Source: Temnothorax longispinosus
Taxonomy: Eukaryota > Arthropoda > Insecta > Hymenoptera > Formicidae
Assembly: GCF_030848805.1 (NCBI RefSeq)
Contig: NC_092362.1
Coordinates: 4,712,001 to 4,776,000, forward strand
DNA length: 64,000 nucleotides
Direction of reading: 5' to 3'
Part shown: positions 24,467 through 36,935 of the stretch, piece after piece
Numbering within the stretch: the stretch's first letter is position 1
Layout of the letters: every line of letters begins with the position of its first letter
The notes under the pieces: generated by a model
Told to the model about the DNA's origin: nothing
The model's input: only the letters and a program-made list of their open reading frames with translations
The model's database searches: none
Made by a program: the position numbers and the translations under genes

Positions 24467-24634
24467 TCATGGGCATTCAGGTAATTCTAAATTTTCTGGA
24501 TTATAATATTCAAGCGGTACCTCATCATCAGATTTACCGTGTGACGATGAATTGGATGAATCATGTGTCTCTGGTTCACTATTCGATGCCTTCTTCTTCT
24601 TCTTCGTCTTATTTATGGCACTATTCGATGTCAT
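24467..24634 (-). pseudogene. Lys/Ser/acidic 55-residue ORF of the retroelement relic
   Basis: The minus-strand ATG at 24,634 opens MTSNSAINKTKKKKKASNSE, then a Ser/Asp-rich segment, ending NPENLELPECP and TGA. The composition resembles low-complexity ORF1 linkers. It sits between the 23-residue repeats and the endonuclease start, so it is treated as part of the same element. Confidence 0.45.
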
Positions 24635-24870
24635 TGCAACCGTCTTCTATGATAGACCGTTAAGTACTCTGTAGTGTAACATACCGTACAAATACTACAA
24701 ATGTCTGGGGAATATTTTTTTTATGTACTTTCAGCATCTTGCAGAGTCCAGTCTACAGCGTGAAATGGAGGATCTTCTACGGAGGCATTTTATTTGTGTT
24801 TGTGAATGAATACTAAAAATATCCGTAATTATCTTCCGGAATATCATATATTGATGTAACATCTCGCATA

Positions 24871-25077
24871 TTTGTGAATTCAGTCTCCGAAACAGAAGTA
24901 ATATCGATTATCTGAAATTCATGTTGCGTCATTTGCGTATTTGTGAGTTCAGTCTCCAAATCAAAAGTATTATCGATTATCTGAGATTCATGTTGCGTTA
25001 TTTGCGTATTTGTGAGCTCAGTCTCGAAATCAGAAGTATTATCGATTATCTGAGATTCCTTATGTTGCGTCGTCTGC
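24871..25077 (-). repeat. Three tandem 69-bp coding repeats (23 residues each)
   Basis: Units start at 24,871, 24,940 and 25,009. In the minus-strand frame from the ATG at 25,079 they encode variants of QHESQIIDNTSDFETELTNT. The period is a multiple of three and the frame stays open through all three, so the array arose in coding sequence. It lies in the ORF1-like part of the retroelement relic. Confidence 0.75.
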
Positions 25078-25333
25078 ATTATTGCATATGTGTAACTGTT
25101 GTCCTCTGTGTATCGGAAGAATTTTCTTTATTTTGGTCTGCATCTCTTCTGGATACATGTTCTTCCGCTCTTCGACTAGATGAATTTATTTGTATGCGTC
25201 TTCTGTGTCTAACGCTATTTTGCCTTCCTGTCTAAAACGTTTCGTCTAAGTTATCTGTGAACAACTTTATGTCTGCAGCTTGTATAATATCACTTGACAA
25301 CTCAGCATCTTCAAATGACGCCACTTGTTCCAT

Positions 25334-28057
25334 TTGAAGCGTTCTGACCTGCGATCTGCGCGTTTTTTTTACGGATTACTTGAAAACCATATATCTGCAA
25401 ACGTGAGAATTAGAATCAAATCTGTTAGTGCGATACGAAATGTGTCGCAATTAATTTATTTCTCATTTCAAATGGAGAAAGATTTACTGAATGTTCTCTC
25501 TGTTCCCTCTTACAATAAATTGCAATAATGCTAGGCGCGCTTGCTATGTTGTATTTCCGATATATGTAAAGCACGAAACTCATCATCCAGCATCATGATG
25601 CATCGTACAATTCTTTATTTCTTGGACTCGGAAATATCAATGGCACAATAACTGCTTAAATTGCTCCCATTTGCAACTACGTGGGAAACTATTGCAGCAT
25701 ACATATTCGCATGTACCGGTTTATACGCGCGAGCTCTATTGGACGCACTATAGTGCGTAGTAGTGCATATTAAAAATGTTGTATACTGATCTAATCCGAG
25801 AGTGAAATGCAAATATCTTAAATGATAAGCTACATATTTTTTCAAACAGTACAATGAAGAATATTGTGGATTTTGCGGTTTAACCGGTTTACATATTTGT
25901 ATTAAACACACACATCTCTTTCTTTCTCTCTCTTCCCCTCTACATCAATTTGTGTACGACGGTTTTAATGTGCACCAGTGAGCACTCATTGCGCACTAGT
26001 TCGTCCAACCAAATTTGTTAACAGATTAACGTATTTTTCTTTTATTCGTATTTTTTTCATTACTTTATTTTGTGTAAAATCTTTAAAACTAAAGGGAATG
26101 CACCAACAAAATTACTTTGGTGAAATCAAATACATTTTACTATTAAAAACTAAATAAAAAAGAGAGAAAGTTATAGAAAAATACATGAATAATTTGTTAG
26201 CGGATTAAAAATATAATTTAAATTCTTATAGTTTTAACATAATGTATCTAACAAAATGTGTTAATGAAGGTATATGGGAACGAAACTTCTACAAATCTAT
26301 ATAATACAATCTGAAGGTAAAAGAGACCATTTTTTTACACATTTCCGAGAATTTCCGAGGAGAACTTGTTTTGTCGTTAATGAAAAGCTTCTACAGCTTT
26401 ATATTATTTATATAAAGCTGCAGAAGATTTATATACATTCACCACACGTCCGTTCGCATTTTATATATAATTAGAAGCTAAGAGAGAGCCTTTTTCACAC
26501 TTTTTATACATGTGTAACCCATGCGTAAAGCTGCAGAAAGAAAAGAGTTAGGCAGAGCTGAGTGTATGTGTGTGCGTGCGTGTAGGGCTGTTAAGTCGTT
26601 CGTAAACCGATGAAGCTAAAAATATTCCGACGGCGGATGAGGCAGAGACCCATAAATTCGGAGCCAGTACGATAAAACTCGCTGACACAGCGGAGACTGT
26701 AATTGCTTCGAGTGCCTCGTAAAGCGGCATTTATAACAAGCGCGTATATACCTCGTGAACATTGCGCGCTTCGGTATATCGTTGCATTCGAACGAGCAAG
26801 CGAACTTTTTCGCTAACTTATCGCTGCATGTGTAAAGGTCTTTGCATGAGGCCATCATTCGAGGCCACGATTCGCCAAAGACACCGTTCCATTTTTGATC
26901 CTCGAGCAAAAGCCGCAAGATTAATTATGTTTTTTCCGAATTTATAATTATATAAAAACATCGTAATTATTCATATTTGTGGTTATTGTATCAGTATAAA
27001 TAAGGCTCCTTTTTTGGGGGGAAAAAAGATTGAAATCGTTATTGATCTATAAATCGAAATCACGGAGACCATTGACCATTGTAATTACTTTATTATGACC
27101 GTTATAAGGACGAGATAGTTTCCTTCTTATTGCAAATTTATTTAGTAAATTTTATGCAGAATATCGGTGATGTGTATGGTGCACGAATGCTAATTTGTAA
27201 ATGTAATTCCAAGATCGAATCCATTTGTTCCGTGTATTCGGGGATGTTGCCTCACGTGCATGTTCGATCTCGTCGTTAATGCATAAAGCATTTAGTCCTG
27301 ACGTGTGTAATGGTGGTTGCACTTAGACTAGTCAGCAAACGCAAATGATGGCCGTTGCGTTTCATCGTGATGCTATTATATTTCAATAATTGTACTCGCA
27401 AAAACATTTTTGTCCCGGATACAGTCAGAGAAATCTACGCCCGATTATACTGCAAATTTACCATTTGGTTTGGCCAGATTAGAAGGTATCAATCGTAATA
27501 CTTTGTGTGTTTTGCTCTTCTTTTTTCAAAAGTGCACAATCTGCATGATTCTCGCAAAGTATATTTTTCAGTTAAAGCGCGCGAAGTTGTTATTTAACAG
27601 TTAAAATAACAATTTTTTAGTTTTGATTGTAAAGAATGTGATAAAAACATTGAGATATCTCTTGAAATACCTATATCGGCGGTAGTATCATTATTTAAAT
27701 GCAACGTTCTTTTATTGATTAGTATTAAAAAAATTTTTAATCGATTTAACCGACAATTACGATTTATTTATTTTAATTTCTTAATAAATGACGAATATCT
27801 TATATTCCAGCCAACGACATAATTCTATTTAGAGAGAAAGATTAAGACCTTAAAAAAAATCAACAAATATGAATTTGCTTATCAGCGTCTTTTGTTAATG
27901 TAAATATCGCGCTATACAAGGAAACACAGTTTTACTCTACTTACATTCCATTTAAAATAAGCCGACAAACTCAAATCACTGATGTAATTCATTTACACGA
28001 GAAGTTCGATAATTTCACTTGGTTGCGTAGAGCTCGGTTCACCTAAGTCTCTGCAGG
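25334..28057. other. No gene recognised; inverted hairpin within
   Basis: A 98-codon minus-strand ORF (25,615-25,911) shows no motif and is not called. A 14-bp perfect palindrome (CGCACTATAGTGCG) is at about 25,745. The remainder is AT-rich. Confidence 0.35.
26388..26426. repeat. Short hairpin with 17-bp arms
   Basis: CTTCTACAGCTTTATAT and ATATAAAGCTGCAGAAG are complementary with one mismatch around a 5-nt loop. The arm motif AAGCTGCAGAA recurs at about 26,527. The role is unknown and it is shorter than a typical insect pre-miRNA. Confidence 0.5.
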
Positions 28058-28456
28058 GTGAATCACAATAAAATGACTATTTGCGGTGTAAGAGAGCGCC
28101 TTATGTACAGCCGCCAGCGGCCTCCGAACAAAAGATTATTAGATCCTGACGCTTTCGCTCGCGGGGCCAGTTACGAGAAAGCTTACGAGTCCTTAGGCGA
28201 TCCGGCGAAAACAAAGTTTTGCCATGAACTTCGAGGAAAGCAGATATCATCTCTTGTACGTCACATCGCGAGAGCCTCGGGAACGTCGGAGATAATTAGA
28301 GTTTCCGGGGTCAGAGCGATCGCTTTGGGGGCGATGATTTACCGAGAGGTAACGGCGCGATATTGTTTCAGCAATAAGCGATTCGTCACCGGTAACAGCC
28401 ACGAATACGTACTTTGTCATCGATTACGAGACATCGCACCCGGTCTCTCAAATTAG
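28058..28456 (+). CDS. Unconfirmed ORF, 132 codons
   Basis: It begins MNHNKMTICGVRERLMYSRQ and includes RPPNKRLLDPD near residue 22. The region is GC-richer than its surroundings. No domain is recognised. The RLLDPD-coding segment resembles one on the minus strand at about 49,250-49,285, where RPPDKRLLDPD is read. That shared patch is the only reason to list it; a chance ORF in a GC-rich island is the more likely explanation. Confidence 0.15.
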   Translation: MNHNKMTICGVRERLMYSRQRPPNKRLLDPDAFARGASYEKAYESLGDPAKTKFCHELRGKQISSLVRHIARASGTSEIIRVSGVRAIALGAMIYREVTARYCFSNKRFVTGNSHEYVLCHRLRDIAPGLSN

Positions 28457-28567
28457 AGCGTTGCGGACGCGGGATATATTCATCCGTAATGTACGGCGCT
28501 CGAACGTCTTGATCTGCAGCTTTCGGTTATGTGGCGAATTCGCTATGTGAAACAAAAAATAGATTCT

Positions 28568-28653
28568 TAAATACTGCAAATGTGTGTGTGAGTGTGTGCG
28601 TGTGCGTGTGCGTGTGCGTGTGTGTGTGTTTGTGTGTGTGTATGTATTGTATA
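28568..28653. repeat. (GT)n microsatellite
   Basis: GT/GC-GT dinucleotides over about 85 bp, interrupted by GTGCGT units and one GTTT. Confidence 0.95.
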
Positions 28654-29740
28654 CGACATTATTAGTAAAATAAAGTTCGAATTATACCTACCTATTTATA
28701 ACCGAAATTATTTTGATCTCGCTTGAATATATTAGGAATTAGGATAGGTATTGTAGAACTAGTATAGATATAACTGTGTGAATAATCGACGTTCTGAGCG
28801 GCAGAAATCTATATACGCGGTTCACAAATACGCGTGCCTGAATACGCGCGCGCGTACGAAAATCACCAGAAACATATGTCACGGGTATAGATACGTACCG
28901 CTAACATTCCTGAAATGTTTAACGCGCCTGTGGATAATGATATCAAAGTGCAGGCCAAAATGCATGGCGTGATGCGGACGAGTTTTGAATGCATTTCAAC
29001 GGGCCGAATTCCGTTGGGCGCGGTCGCTCTCATGAGGCTAATTTCGTTTTCAACCTGTTAAGCACGTAATTGAATACGTGCGACTCTCGAAATACCTTTC
29101 ACGACCTGATCGAACATTACAGGCCTGAAGCATTTCTTATAATGAAATTATGCGTGAAATAAGGGTCATGCTTAATTGCCAAATGTTTTCTGATCACGAG
29201 ACAAATGACGAGCATAATAAAATTATTCGGCTCAATTATAATCTGCATGTTTACCCAACGTTGTTATATGAAACAGCAAAAGAGCGACGAGCGAAGAGAA
29301 AATACCCTTTTTTGCATATTTTTACACGATTTTCGCGGGGCTTTGAAAATTACTATATTAATATTTGTAGTAAACATCAGCAAGAATTCTTTTAGTGGCA
29401 ACCTCTTATTAACTAAGTCGGTTTGCGCATTAATAATTTTGTCGCGTTTTCTATTTGTCCGCGCGCGCGCGTGCGTGTATACTAATATATATTTATACAA
29501 ATATTGAAGCATATATATTAATATGAATATATATTAATAATTTATATATGCTAAATATTACTAATTAGTTTAGAATTTTGATTACAATATTATCCAGATA
29601 TTACAGTTTAAACTTTTTTTGGTAAAAATGTATGGGTATTTATTTTGAGGTATTTTTAAAACATTTTTTACAGAAGAATATATAAATAGGGGGTGGTGGG
29701 TGGTTTTTGAAATTTTATTTTAAATTAGCGCATCAGGTTG

Positions 29741-29762
29741 AACGGAATATTAATATTCCGTT
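29741..29762. repeat. Perfect 22-bp palindrome
   Basis: AACGGAATATTAATATTCCG followed by TT is exactly self-complementary with no loop. It could be a dimeric protein-binding site or chance in AT-rich DNA. Confidence 0.6.
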
Positions 29763-29789
29763 GTGCATTCAATCACCGTGATCTTATGT

Positions 29790-29860
29790 TTCTACGTTGA
29801 TTAAAATAAAAAGGTTAAGATTCTACGTTGATTAAAATAAAAAGTTAATATTCTGCGTAA
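29790..29860. repeat. Tandem duplication of a 30-31 bp unit
   Basis: TTCTACGTTGATTAAAATAA occurs at 29,790 and again at 29,821, followed by a partial third start (TTCTGCG) at 29,851. Confidence 0.8.
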
Positions 29861-30091
29861 TTGTGAAAAAACATGTTAATTTGAAATTTTTGTTCATAAA
29901 AACTTTTTTCAATATTGCTTTTATTTATCATATATTTCAACCATTTCGACCATTATTTCGAATATATATCAAAGGTTACGAGATAAAGTTATTCAAATAT
30001 ATTATTTTTACATAGCATATTTTAAATAATTGTTTAAAGTATTCTTCAATGCAAAATTTCATATAAAATCCATAACAGAATGCAGGTTAAA

Positions 30092-30170
30092 ACTAGGGAT
30101 CCGGACCGGACGAAAATATCGGTTCGGTTCCGGTTTCGGTCCATTAAAATACTTAATAAAGGTTTCGGTT
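30092..30170 (+). repeat. ACCGAAACCG-rich repeat, related to the copy at 5.1 kb
   Basis: It starts TAGGGATCCGGACCGGAC and continues with GGTTCGGTTCCGGTTTCGGT. It shares the AGGGAYCCGGAC end with the repeat at 5033-5117, so they belong to one family. Tentatively a hAT-type terminus. Confidence 0.45.
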
Positions 30171-33100
30171 TTCTGTTATGTGCCTAAAGTTATTAAAACT
30201 TTCGTATTCAAGGACATAATTCTGCCTTATTTGCTTATAAAGAGGAAACGGGTCGCGTAAGCGCGACTGCCAGCGACGATCAGCGAGACTAGATGAACTC
30301 GGCCGATTCATAACGGAGCGGTATATATTCTACGAAAATGTTATGCGTACCTTCCGGGCAATGTTACAGAAACACGCGCGCGAGACGCTTCTGTGTCCGT
30401 TCCATAACCGTGGTCTGAAAAGCGGATAGGAAGCTCGCACTCTCGAGTTTATTTCCGCGCTCCATCTCTTCCCGTAACGCGCCAGCCGTGCTGTCGCATC
30501 AAAAAACATCATAAAGTCGGCGCATGCACCCGTCCTGACCGGCCAACCCTTCCTAAGCGCAAACTCTGCCGGGTCGACCTTTCCAGCTATAGGCGACCGG
30601 GAACCTGCTAGTTTTGCTACCGTTCCCTCACCCCTTTTCCCCCCGTTTACCACTCGCCCGCTCGTCCGCCTCTCTCTTTCCCACGACCTTCGTGTAATCA
30701 CATCCGTGATCCTTTGACGCGCGGATTCGCGCGTATCTCTTCGGATGCACTCGAATCCTCGGGTCAACCAAAAGCGAATCCATTAGCTGAATTCTGGTTC
30801 ATTGAATTTTTTGGACAGCTGTCGGACGAATGTCCGAGCCGTTGTTCAAACTGTGATCACGTCCACATGTCCACAAGGATGCAAAGGGCTCATAATAACA
30901 GATAATAATATCGCGAGCTATCTTTTTTGCGCGCGGTAAAGGGGGGGGGGAACAGCCCGAAGATTCAATCGATATTCACCCGAGTCGTGTCGTTAACATA
31001 ATACCTTTTGTGCGCGTTTTATAACAATTTCCGTTATCATATTTTTCGTTGTAACGAGGAGAAAATTTTTAACGGTTATATGTTTTTGTCCGATAAGATT
31101 TGTCCTCTTATTTCTTTGCTTCTTTCTGTTACATAGATGGTAGATATATCACGTGCATATGCGGTGCGTACAATCTAAAGTTTGATTACATATATACTTC
31201 TACATTTTTACTGCAACTAGAAATTAAAGTAATTAAATCAGTAAAAATGATATTAAGAGAGATATTTAATCTATAATGCAGTGAGCTTGTGCATAAATGT
31301 TCTTGTGACATATAGAAATTTGACTGCGTGACAATTTTCACGAGTTATCCCGACCCACCTTGCATTACATTTGCGTAGTAATTTCACATTGCCGTCAAAT
31401 TTTCATTCCCGCATGACCCGCATATTCCGTGTGATTTTCCCACTGATTGGAGACTGAATCTTTGACGGGGTCATCTCAATACCTTGAATGCTAAATGTTG
31501 CATTCACCAATAAATTAACGATAGTTCATTTCCAAGGTTCTATTATGCTGAAATTAGTTATTTCGCACTTCGTCTTTTATTGTTTGCCGCGCGGTGTTCA
31601 ATTTTGTGTAAATTACGTGAATATGAATTCTTTTTCAAATCTCATTTATTTTCGAAGAAGTAATGTTGTCGCGTTTCAGTTTATTTAAACGCTACCTCGT
31701 ACGCTACTAACGAGTGATTCCTTTATTAATGAATAAAAGTCCACCAAACGAATTTGAAAAGATTTACACATAGCATCAATTTGATGTGTTGAATCGAGCT
31801 TTCACTCAAGCGACCTTTGCCACCGTAAAAACGGTGTGAAAAACGTTTCTATTCCTAACGGGAGATGATCTAACGCGCCGTTAAAATGTTTAAAATGCGT
31901 TCAAAACTCGCTTTTCGAGCCTGTTCTGGCCCATTGCGACGCAATACTGTCACTTGCGCGCGCGTGTGGGGAATAAAGTAAATATTGAAATCACACGTCC
32001 ACTGTTATATAAACTATAACGTGCAGGAGACGCGTATACGGTTCTCGCTGAACTATATATTCCCATTGTGATGCAAAGCACCTTCGAGCGAATCTCCTCG
32101 CATTCGATCCTAACGACTCTGCGTAATATGCGGCGCGGTAATTAAGAGTTTTTTGCTTGCCGTAAAATGTATTCACCCTAGCACAGAGAAAGTCACGGGC
32201 GGAGCTCTGATGATGATGGGGCGGAATCGTAAGGTGGAAAGGTTTCCGAGGAACGGATTGCGGAGCGGAGTGAGGAGCGACCGCAAAAGGAAGCGATCCC
32301 GGCAAAGAAAGTAGAAAACAAAGGGGCCTCTCTTTGGGGCTGCATTCTTGATGTTGTGATCGACCAGACGGGCAAAATAATGATTCGGTACCCTCGACGC
32401 GAAAAGTCTTCGGCCCTCTTTTGAAAATATCTTGGGAGGTATCTCCGAGAGCGTCGCTGTCACGCGATTGATTCCGACTCTGGGGAAATTTGATAGATTG
32501 CTCCATCGCGGCATCGGTGGGATTTCTCACGCTACGTCGAATATTCAAATTTCACAGAGCATTATAAACGATTTTTTTTTTAAGTCTCCACGTGATATTC
32601 GACTCGTATCGACCTTTTAACAGCCTCGTTCGACATTAAACAAAGTGCACGAAATAAAAAAGATATTATCGTCGCGCGTATGATGATTTTTTCAGTTTTG
32701 AGATCTAAGTGCATTGGTGAAAGGACACGTGCACAAGTACACATATGCGTGCACGTGCGCAAACGCCAGAGCTATGTCGTGCGAGACGTTTTTCCTACAC
32801 CTTACTCCTTTCCCTACTCACTCCTCGACAAAGAAATGACATGGCAAAGAGATACTTCATGTGAAACTCTCGCCTTGCCTTCGAAGATGCCGTGAGCACT
32901 TCGAATTTTTTTTCCATCACACTCCTTCTTGCTCAAGATATGGAAGTCACATTGGACCTTTTACCGGCGACGTCGCATAAAGGCGCGCCACTTCAATCAA
33001 CAGTCTTCGCGATATTACTCCCTAAAATTCCATTCTAGAAACTTGACTCATACTTATTAAATTTTAAATTGTACTAGATTTTATTTAACGCATATACGCT

Positions 33101-35041
33101 CATTTTTTAGCTGCGCACGCGCGCGAAATACTTTTTGTCAGCTATCATGGACGAAATAAAGTCTTAGAAGACAGAAGGGTTTTCTCTTGTGCTTGCTCCG
33201 GTCTCAATTAGAGTTTATTAGTCGTTCTACGATATCCCTTGCGAGACGCATAATTAGGGTAAAAAGTATCAATTTTACTTTGCACATCACGAGACAATCT
33301 TAATGAGCTTTTTTACTACGTTCTTTCTGCTAACGGAAAAGTTATTGTAATATTCTGGGTCTCGAAATTAGCGCGAGCTTTTTTATCCACGATCTAATTT
33401 GCCATGCTCAACGTTGTTTATAATTTACGTTAAAAATTTATACCTACGCGCGCACGCACAAACTTTAATTATGTTAACTTTTATACCGGATTCTAACAGC
33501 AACATTTTATTGGAAAAGAGAGAGAAACAACTTGTTCTTTATTTTCTTTGTTTAATTTTCTTTGTTTATGTTTTTCTTCTATTCATTATGATAACATATT
33601 TTTTAAGTATAAAATTTTGCTGTTTGAATTACTTCCATGAAAATATCAAACGTTATTTTGTCTTTTTATTAAAAACATATCTTGCCAATTTTTCTACTAC
33701 ATTAGTAAAATTTGGAACAAAAACAATATGTTTTTAAACACTGTTTTTTTATTGAATTCTTTCATATTAACAAATAGAAAATATTGAATTAAATGAGATT
33801 AAATCATATACAGACTGCAGTTCTTAAGATATAAAAAAATTATTTCTATGCATTTTATGCAAATAATGAACAGCATTCCGGAAGTATACTTTTCTTATAT
33901 TAATGTTGATAATTTTGTATCGTTATTAATTACGATATTTATCTTCAAGTAATTTCATTTCTGAGCGGATGCAGTGGTGAGGTATCATGCTGATTGAAAC
34001 AATGGAAACCAAGAGTGGCGTATTAAACGGCCAAGAGAAATAGGAGAATGGAGCATAAATTCACTAGCGAAACATGTCGGACACGGGATGCAATACTTGT
34101 TTGTTGCATCCTACGCGGGCCGGATATAGCGTTGCGTTTGCTCGTACGTTCGTTTTCCAGAACGATCAATTGGTTGCAATTGAAACGCGATATTTGTTCT
34201 CCAATTGGACTAATACTTTTTATTCTCGCTGCCGGTATTTTTGTCCTGCACAACGTCAAAAGGAGAGAATTTATCTTAGGCGCAGCTTTTGGAAAAAAGA
34301 ATCTTAAAAGTAATATAAAAATTCCCATGAGAGAAACATTTATCGAGAAAACGTTGTAAAACTATACTGAGTTATTTGATTTTTTTTGCGTTCTTGTATT
34401 TCTTCATAAGCTTTGTTACCAAATTAGAGTGACTTGACTAATAATGAGAAAATTTTTTTTTTTAAATTTAATATGATTTTATATTTTATTATAATTTTTG
34501 ATAAAATCAATATATGTGTGATAACCAAACGACCATATATATTAGACGAGATTTTAACATTGGGGATTTTAACGTGGAACATTATACCTATGATTTGCCA
34601 CTCTCGCGTACATAACGCGACATAAAACATCAGAAGACAGCGCTCGCTTCCGGAGTGAGTTACGTCGCGACTACCACAGACGAAAATATTTTATACGTCG
34701 CGATAAGGTAACGATCCTCTTTCGGGGTTTTCCAGCCAAGACTAACGAAGTTCTCCGACAGTCCGGAAAATCGAGTGCCCGAACTGCTTTCCTTCGTCTT
34801 TCATCGACCTGAATTCGCGTCGTCGGATTGAAACTCAGAAAGAAACAGTGCAGACCTGCGAGGACTGCGAAACTTGCTCGGTTGAACGTCTCCAGGACTA
34901 ATGATTCCCCCATGCACTTCGATTGGTTTCGTTATTTCGTTTCAACGGTAACAAAATACTTGCTTTGCTTTCGATTTCGTTTTGCCGCATTGATAAAATG
35001 CTTTCGCGTCCCTGCACTTCGAGCTATGCCCTCACGGGCAG
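30171..35041. other. No gene confirmed; GC-rich islands
   Basis: Minus-strand ORFs of 145 codons (30,330-30,767) and 185 codons (31,991-32,548) lie in GC-richer patches. Neither shows a domain I recognise. The first is followed by a possible GTACGC donor. They are left as chance or regulatory sequence. A run of ten G is at about 30,939. Confidence 0.3.
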
Positions 35042-35074
35042 CTCTCTCTCGCTCTCTCTCTCTCTCTCTCTTTC
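35042..35074. repeat. Short (CT)n microsatellite
   Basis: CT dinucleotides with one CG interruption. It accounts for the RE-repeat ORF on the minus strand. Confidence 0.9.
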
Positions 35075-36075
35075 GTTCCTTAAATTTTTTATTAGCCAAT
35101 TTGTTGTCATGGTTGAAGGAATCATCATTAGAAAGGACCATTTATTTGACAGCTGTGTTTTCCTTATCTATACATATATATTGACTTTAAAAGTTAATAT
35201 CGTCATATGCTATTTGAGAATAAACACATAATTCAATATTAATTAAACCTAAGCTTTTTACAATTTTAATATTTTCCATTATTTTAATTATTAGCAGAAT
35301 TTTGATATTTGTATTGTCTATGTGATTAACTTCTATAAAAAAGAAATTCTAAAAAAAATAAAAGCCAATATCTGTAGACAAGTGAAATCCTGTTGTTGCT
35401 ATAATACAATTAATATACCGCTCGACGAATTTTTGCGTTTCGCCAACTTTTCTTTCATAAACTTTCGGAATGCTCGCCTGCAGTATCAAAATTTTACGAC
35501 GTTTTATATATTTAATTAAAGTAACTTTTATTTGTGCCATTAATAGCCAGATAGTCTTGCAACAAACATATTGAAAAATGAAATATATTTGAGAAAAATT
35601 AAAATAGCCTTTTAATTAATTAAAGCCTCGCGAGATGAAAAACCGATACAACCGCGATTCTTTAAATTAAATTGTATTTCGGCTTATTCTCGGACAGTTC
35701 CGAATTCGTCATCTGTTTTTGCGAGCGTGCGTGTTTTCCGGTTGAACATTTTTTGATTAATTATCCAAGACGATCGCGTGGGAAACGTGGTCTGTTATCT
35801 AAATTATCCCCCCCTCCTCTCTGACGAACCACTCGCAAACGACGTGAACTATAGCGGTCGGAGCGGGAAAGTGCAAACGATTTCCGTTTCTACTGTGGAA
35901 ACCGCGCCATTGTTTCACTAAGTTGCCAGAAACTCACTCGCTACCTCTTTCGCTCGCTTTTTCTTTCTTTCTCAAAACGTATTTCGGGAGAAGAATTCCA
36001 AATCCTGGGACGCAGGATGAGTTTATCGGGTGAGGCCGCAGAGTGTTGCGAGCTCAACTTCCGAAAATAGGATTT

Positions 36076-36078
<3 letters not shown>

Positions 36079-36126
<48 letters not shown>

Positions 36127-36127
36127 C
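36079..36127. repeat. (CT)n microsatellite
   Basis: About 45 bp of CT dinucleotides followed by TTTCTCTCC. Confidence 0.95.
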
Positions 36128-36654
36128 TTCTTTCTTTTCCTCTCTTCGGTAAACGGACAATCTGATACTGATATATACATACACACAGTCTATCTATAGA
36201 ATCTTTTTTTTTGCTATAAGATTTTTGGTAAATGTGAAGTCGATTTTTCTTCCAAGTATCAAGAAACTAATATCTTATGAAATATAAATGATTAAAACAC
36301 ATATATATTTTTACTAATATTGTATATTCTGTGTACCTAAATTCGAAAAATAAAATCTTTTTAATATTTTTATTTATGTTTCTCTCAATCATACTTTTAT
36401 GTGCATAAATATTTTAATATGACACATTAAAAATAGTATACAAATATTATTTACTGGAAATTATGAAGACTAACGTTTTCAAGTATAAAATTTAATGAAT
36501 GGCAGTCACGTTACATGATCTGCGCAGAGTGCATACACACTTGAAGGATTTACAGTGTGGCAACATACGAATCTGGATTTATGTCAAAGACGGCAGCGTG
36601 CCTCGACGTCGTGCATCTGATGTATTAAGCTTATATAATTTTGTAAAATCACAC

Positions 36655-36935
36655 TTAAATATTTATTTGACCGTGGTTTATATTAAACCTTGCCCTATTT
36701 TTAAGAATAGTTCTTAAAAATAATTTTTATTATGAAAGAGAAAGAGAGGGAGAGAGAGACAGAGAATAACATACAGCATGAGCGTATTATAAAAAAAATA
36801 GTGATAAAATTATACAAGTTAAATGTAGGAGAAGATAAGGTTTCGAGCCATCGTCTTGGAAAAAGAGCGCTGTTTATTTTACACGTCTATTACGTCCTGT
36901 TACTGCTGATATTCGCATTGTCCTGGCAATGTAGA
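36655..36935 (+). repeat. Old interspersed repeat, copy 1
   Basis: The sequence around TAATTTTTATTATGA, CTTGGAAAAA and TATTTTACACGTCYATYACR is shared in the same order and orientation with 48,440-48,686 (roughly two-thirds identity by eye). A GA-rich microsatellite is inserted in this copy at about 36,737-36,766. The element type is unknown; no inverted ends or coding motif were seen. Confidence 0.5.

Larger units (their letters stand above)
24139..25333 (-). mobile_element. 5' portion of a degenerate non-LTR retrotransposon
   Basis: The minus strand carries, in order, an ATG frame from 25,333 (MEQVASFEDAELSSDII) broken by TAG at 25,232-25,234 but open again to 25,079, a 23-residue repeat region, an acidic/Lys-rich ORF (24,467-24,634), and a basic segment (SLIKTCVTKKPNKSLGKSDG). 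That leads, after a frame change, to HGTWNVQGTRKK. GTWNVQG is the usual opening of the AP-type endonuclease domain in non-LTR ORF2 proteins. A one-base slip then gives VEEITQELNNLKMD before the sequence stops at a (TA)n tract (24,139-24,163). Only the 5' end survives, which is unusual because most LINE copies lose the 5' end. Confidence 0.55.
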
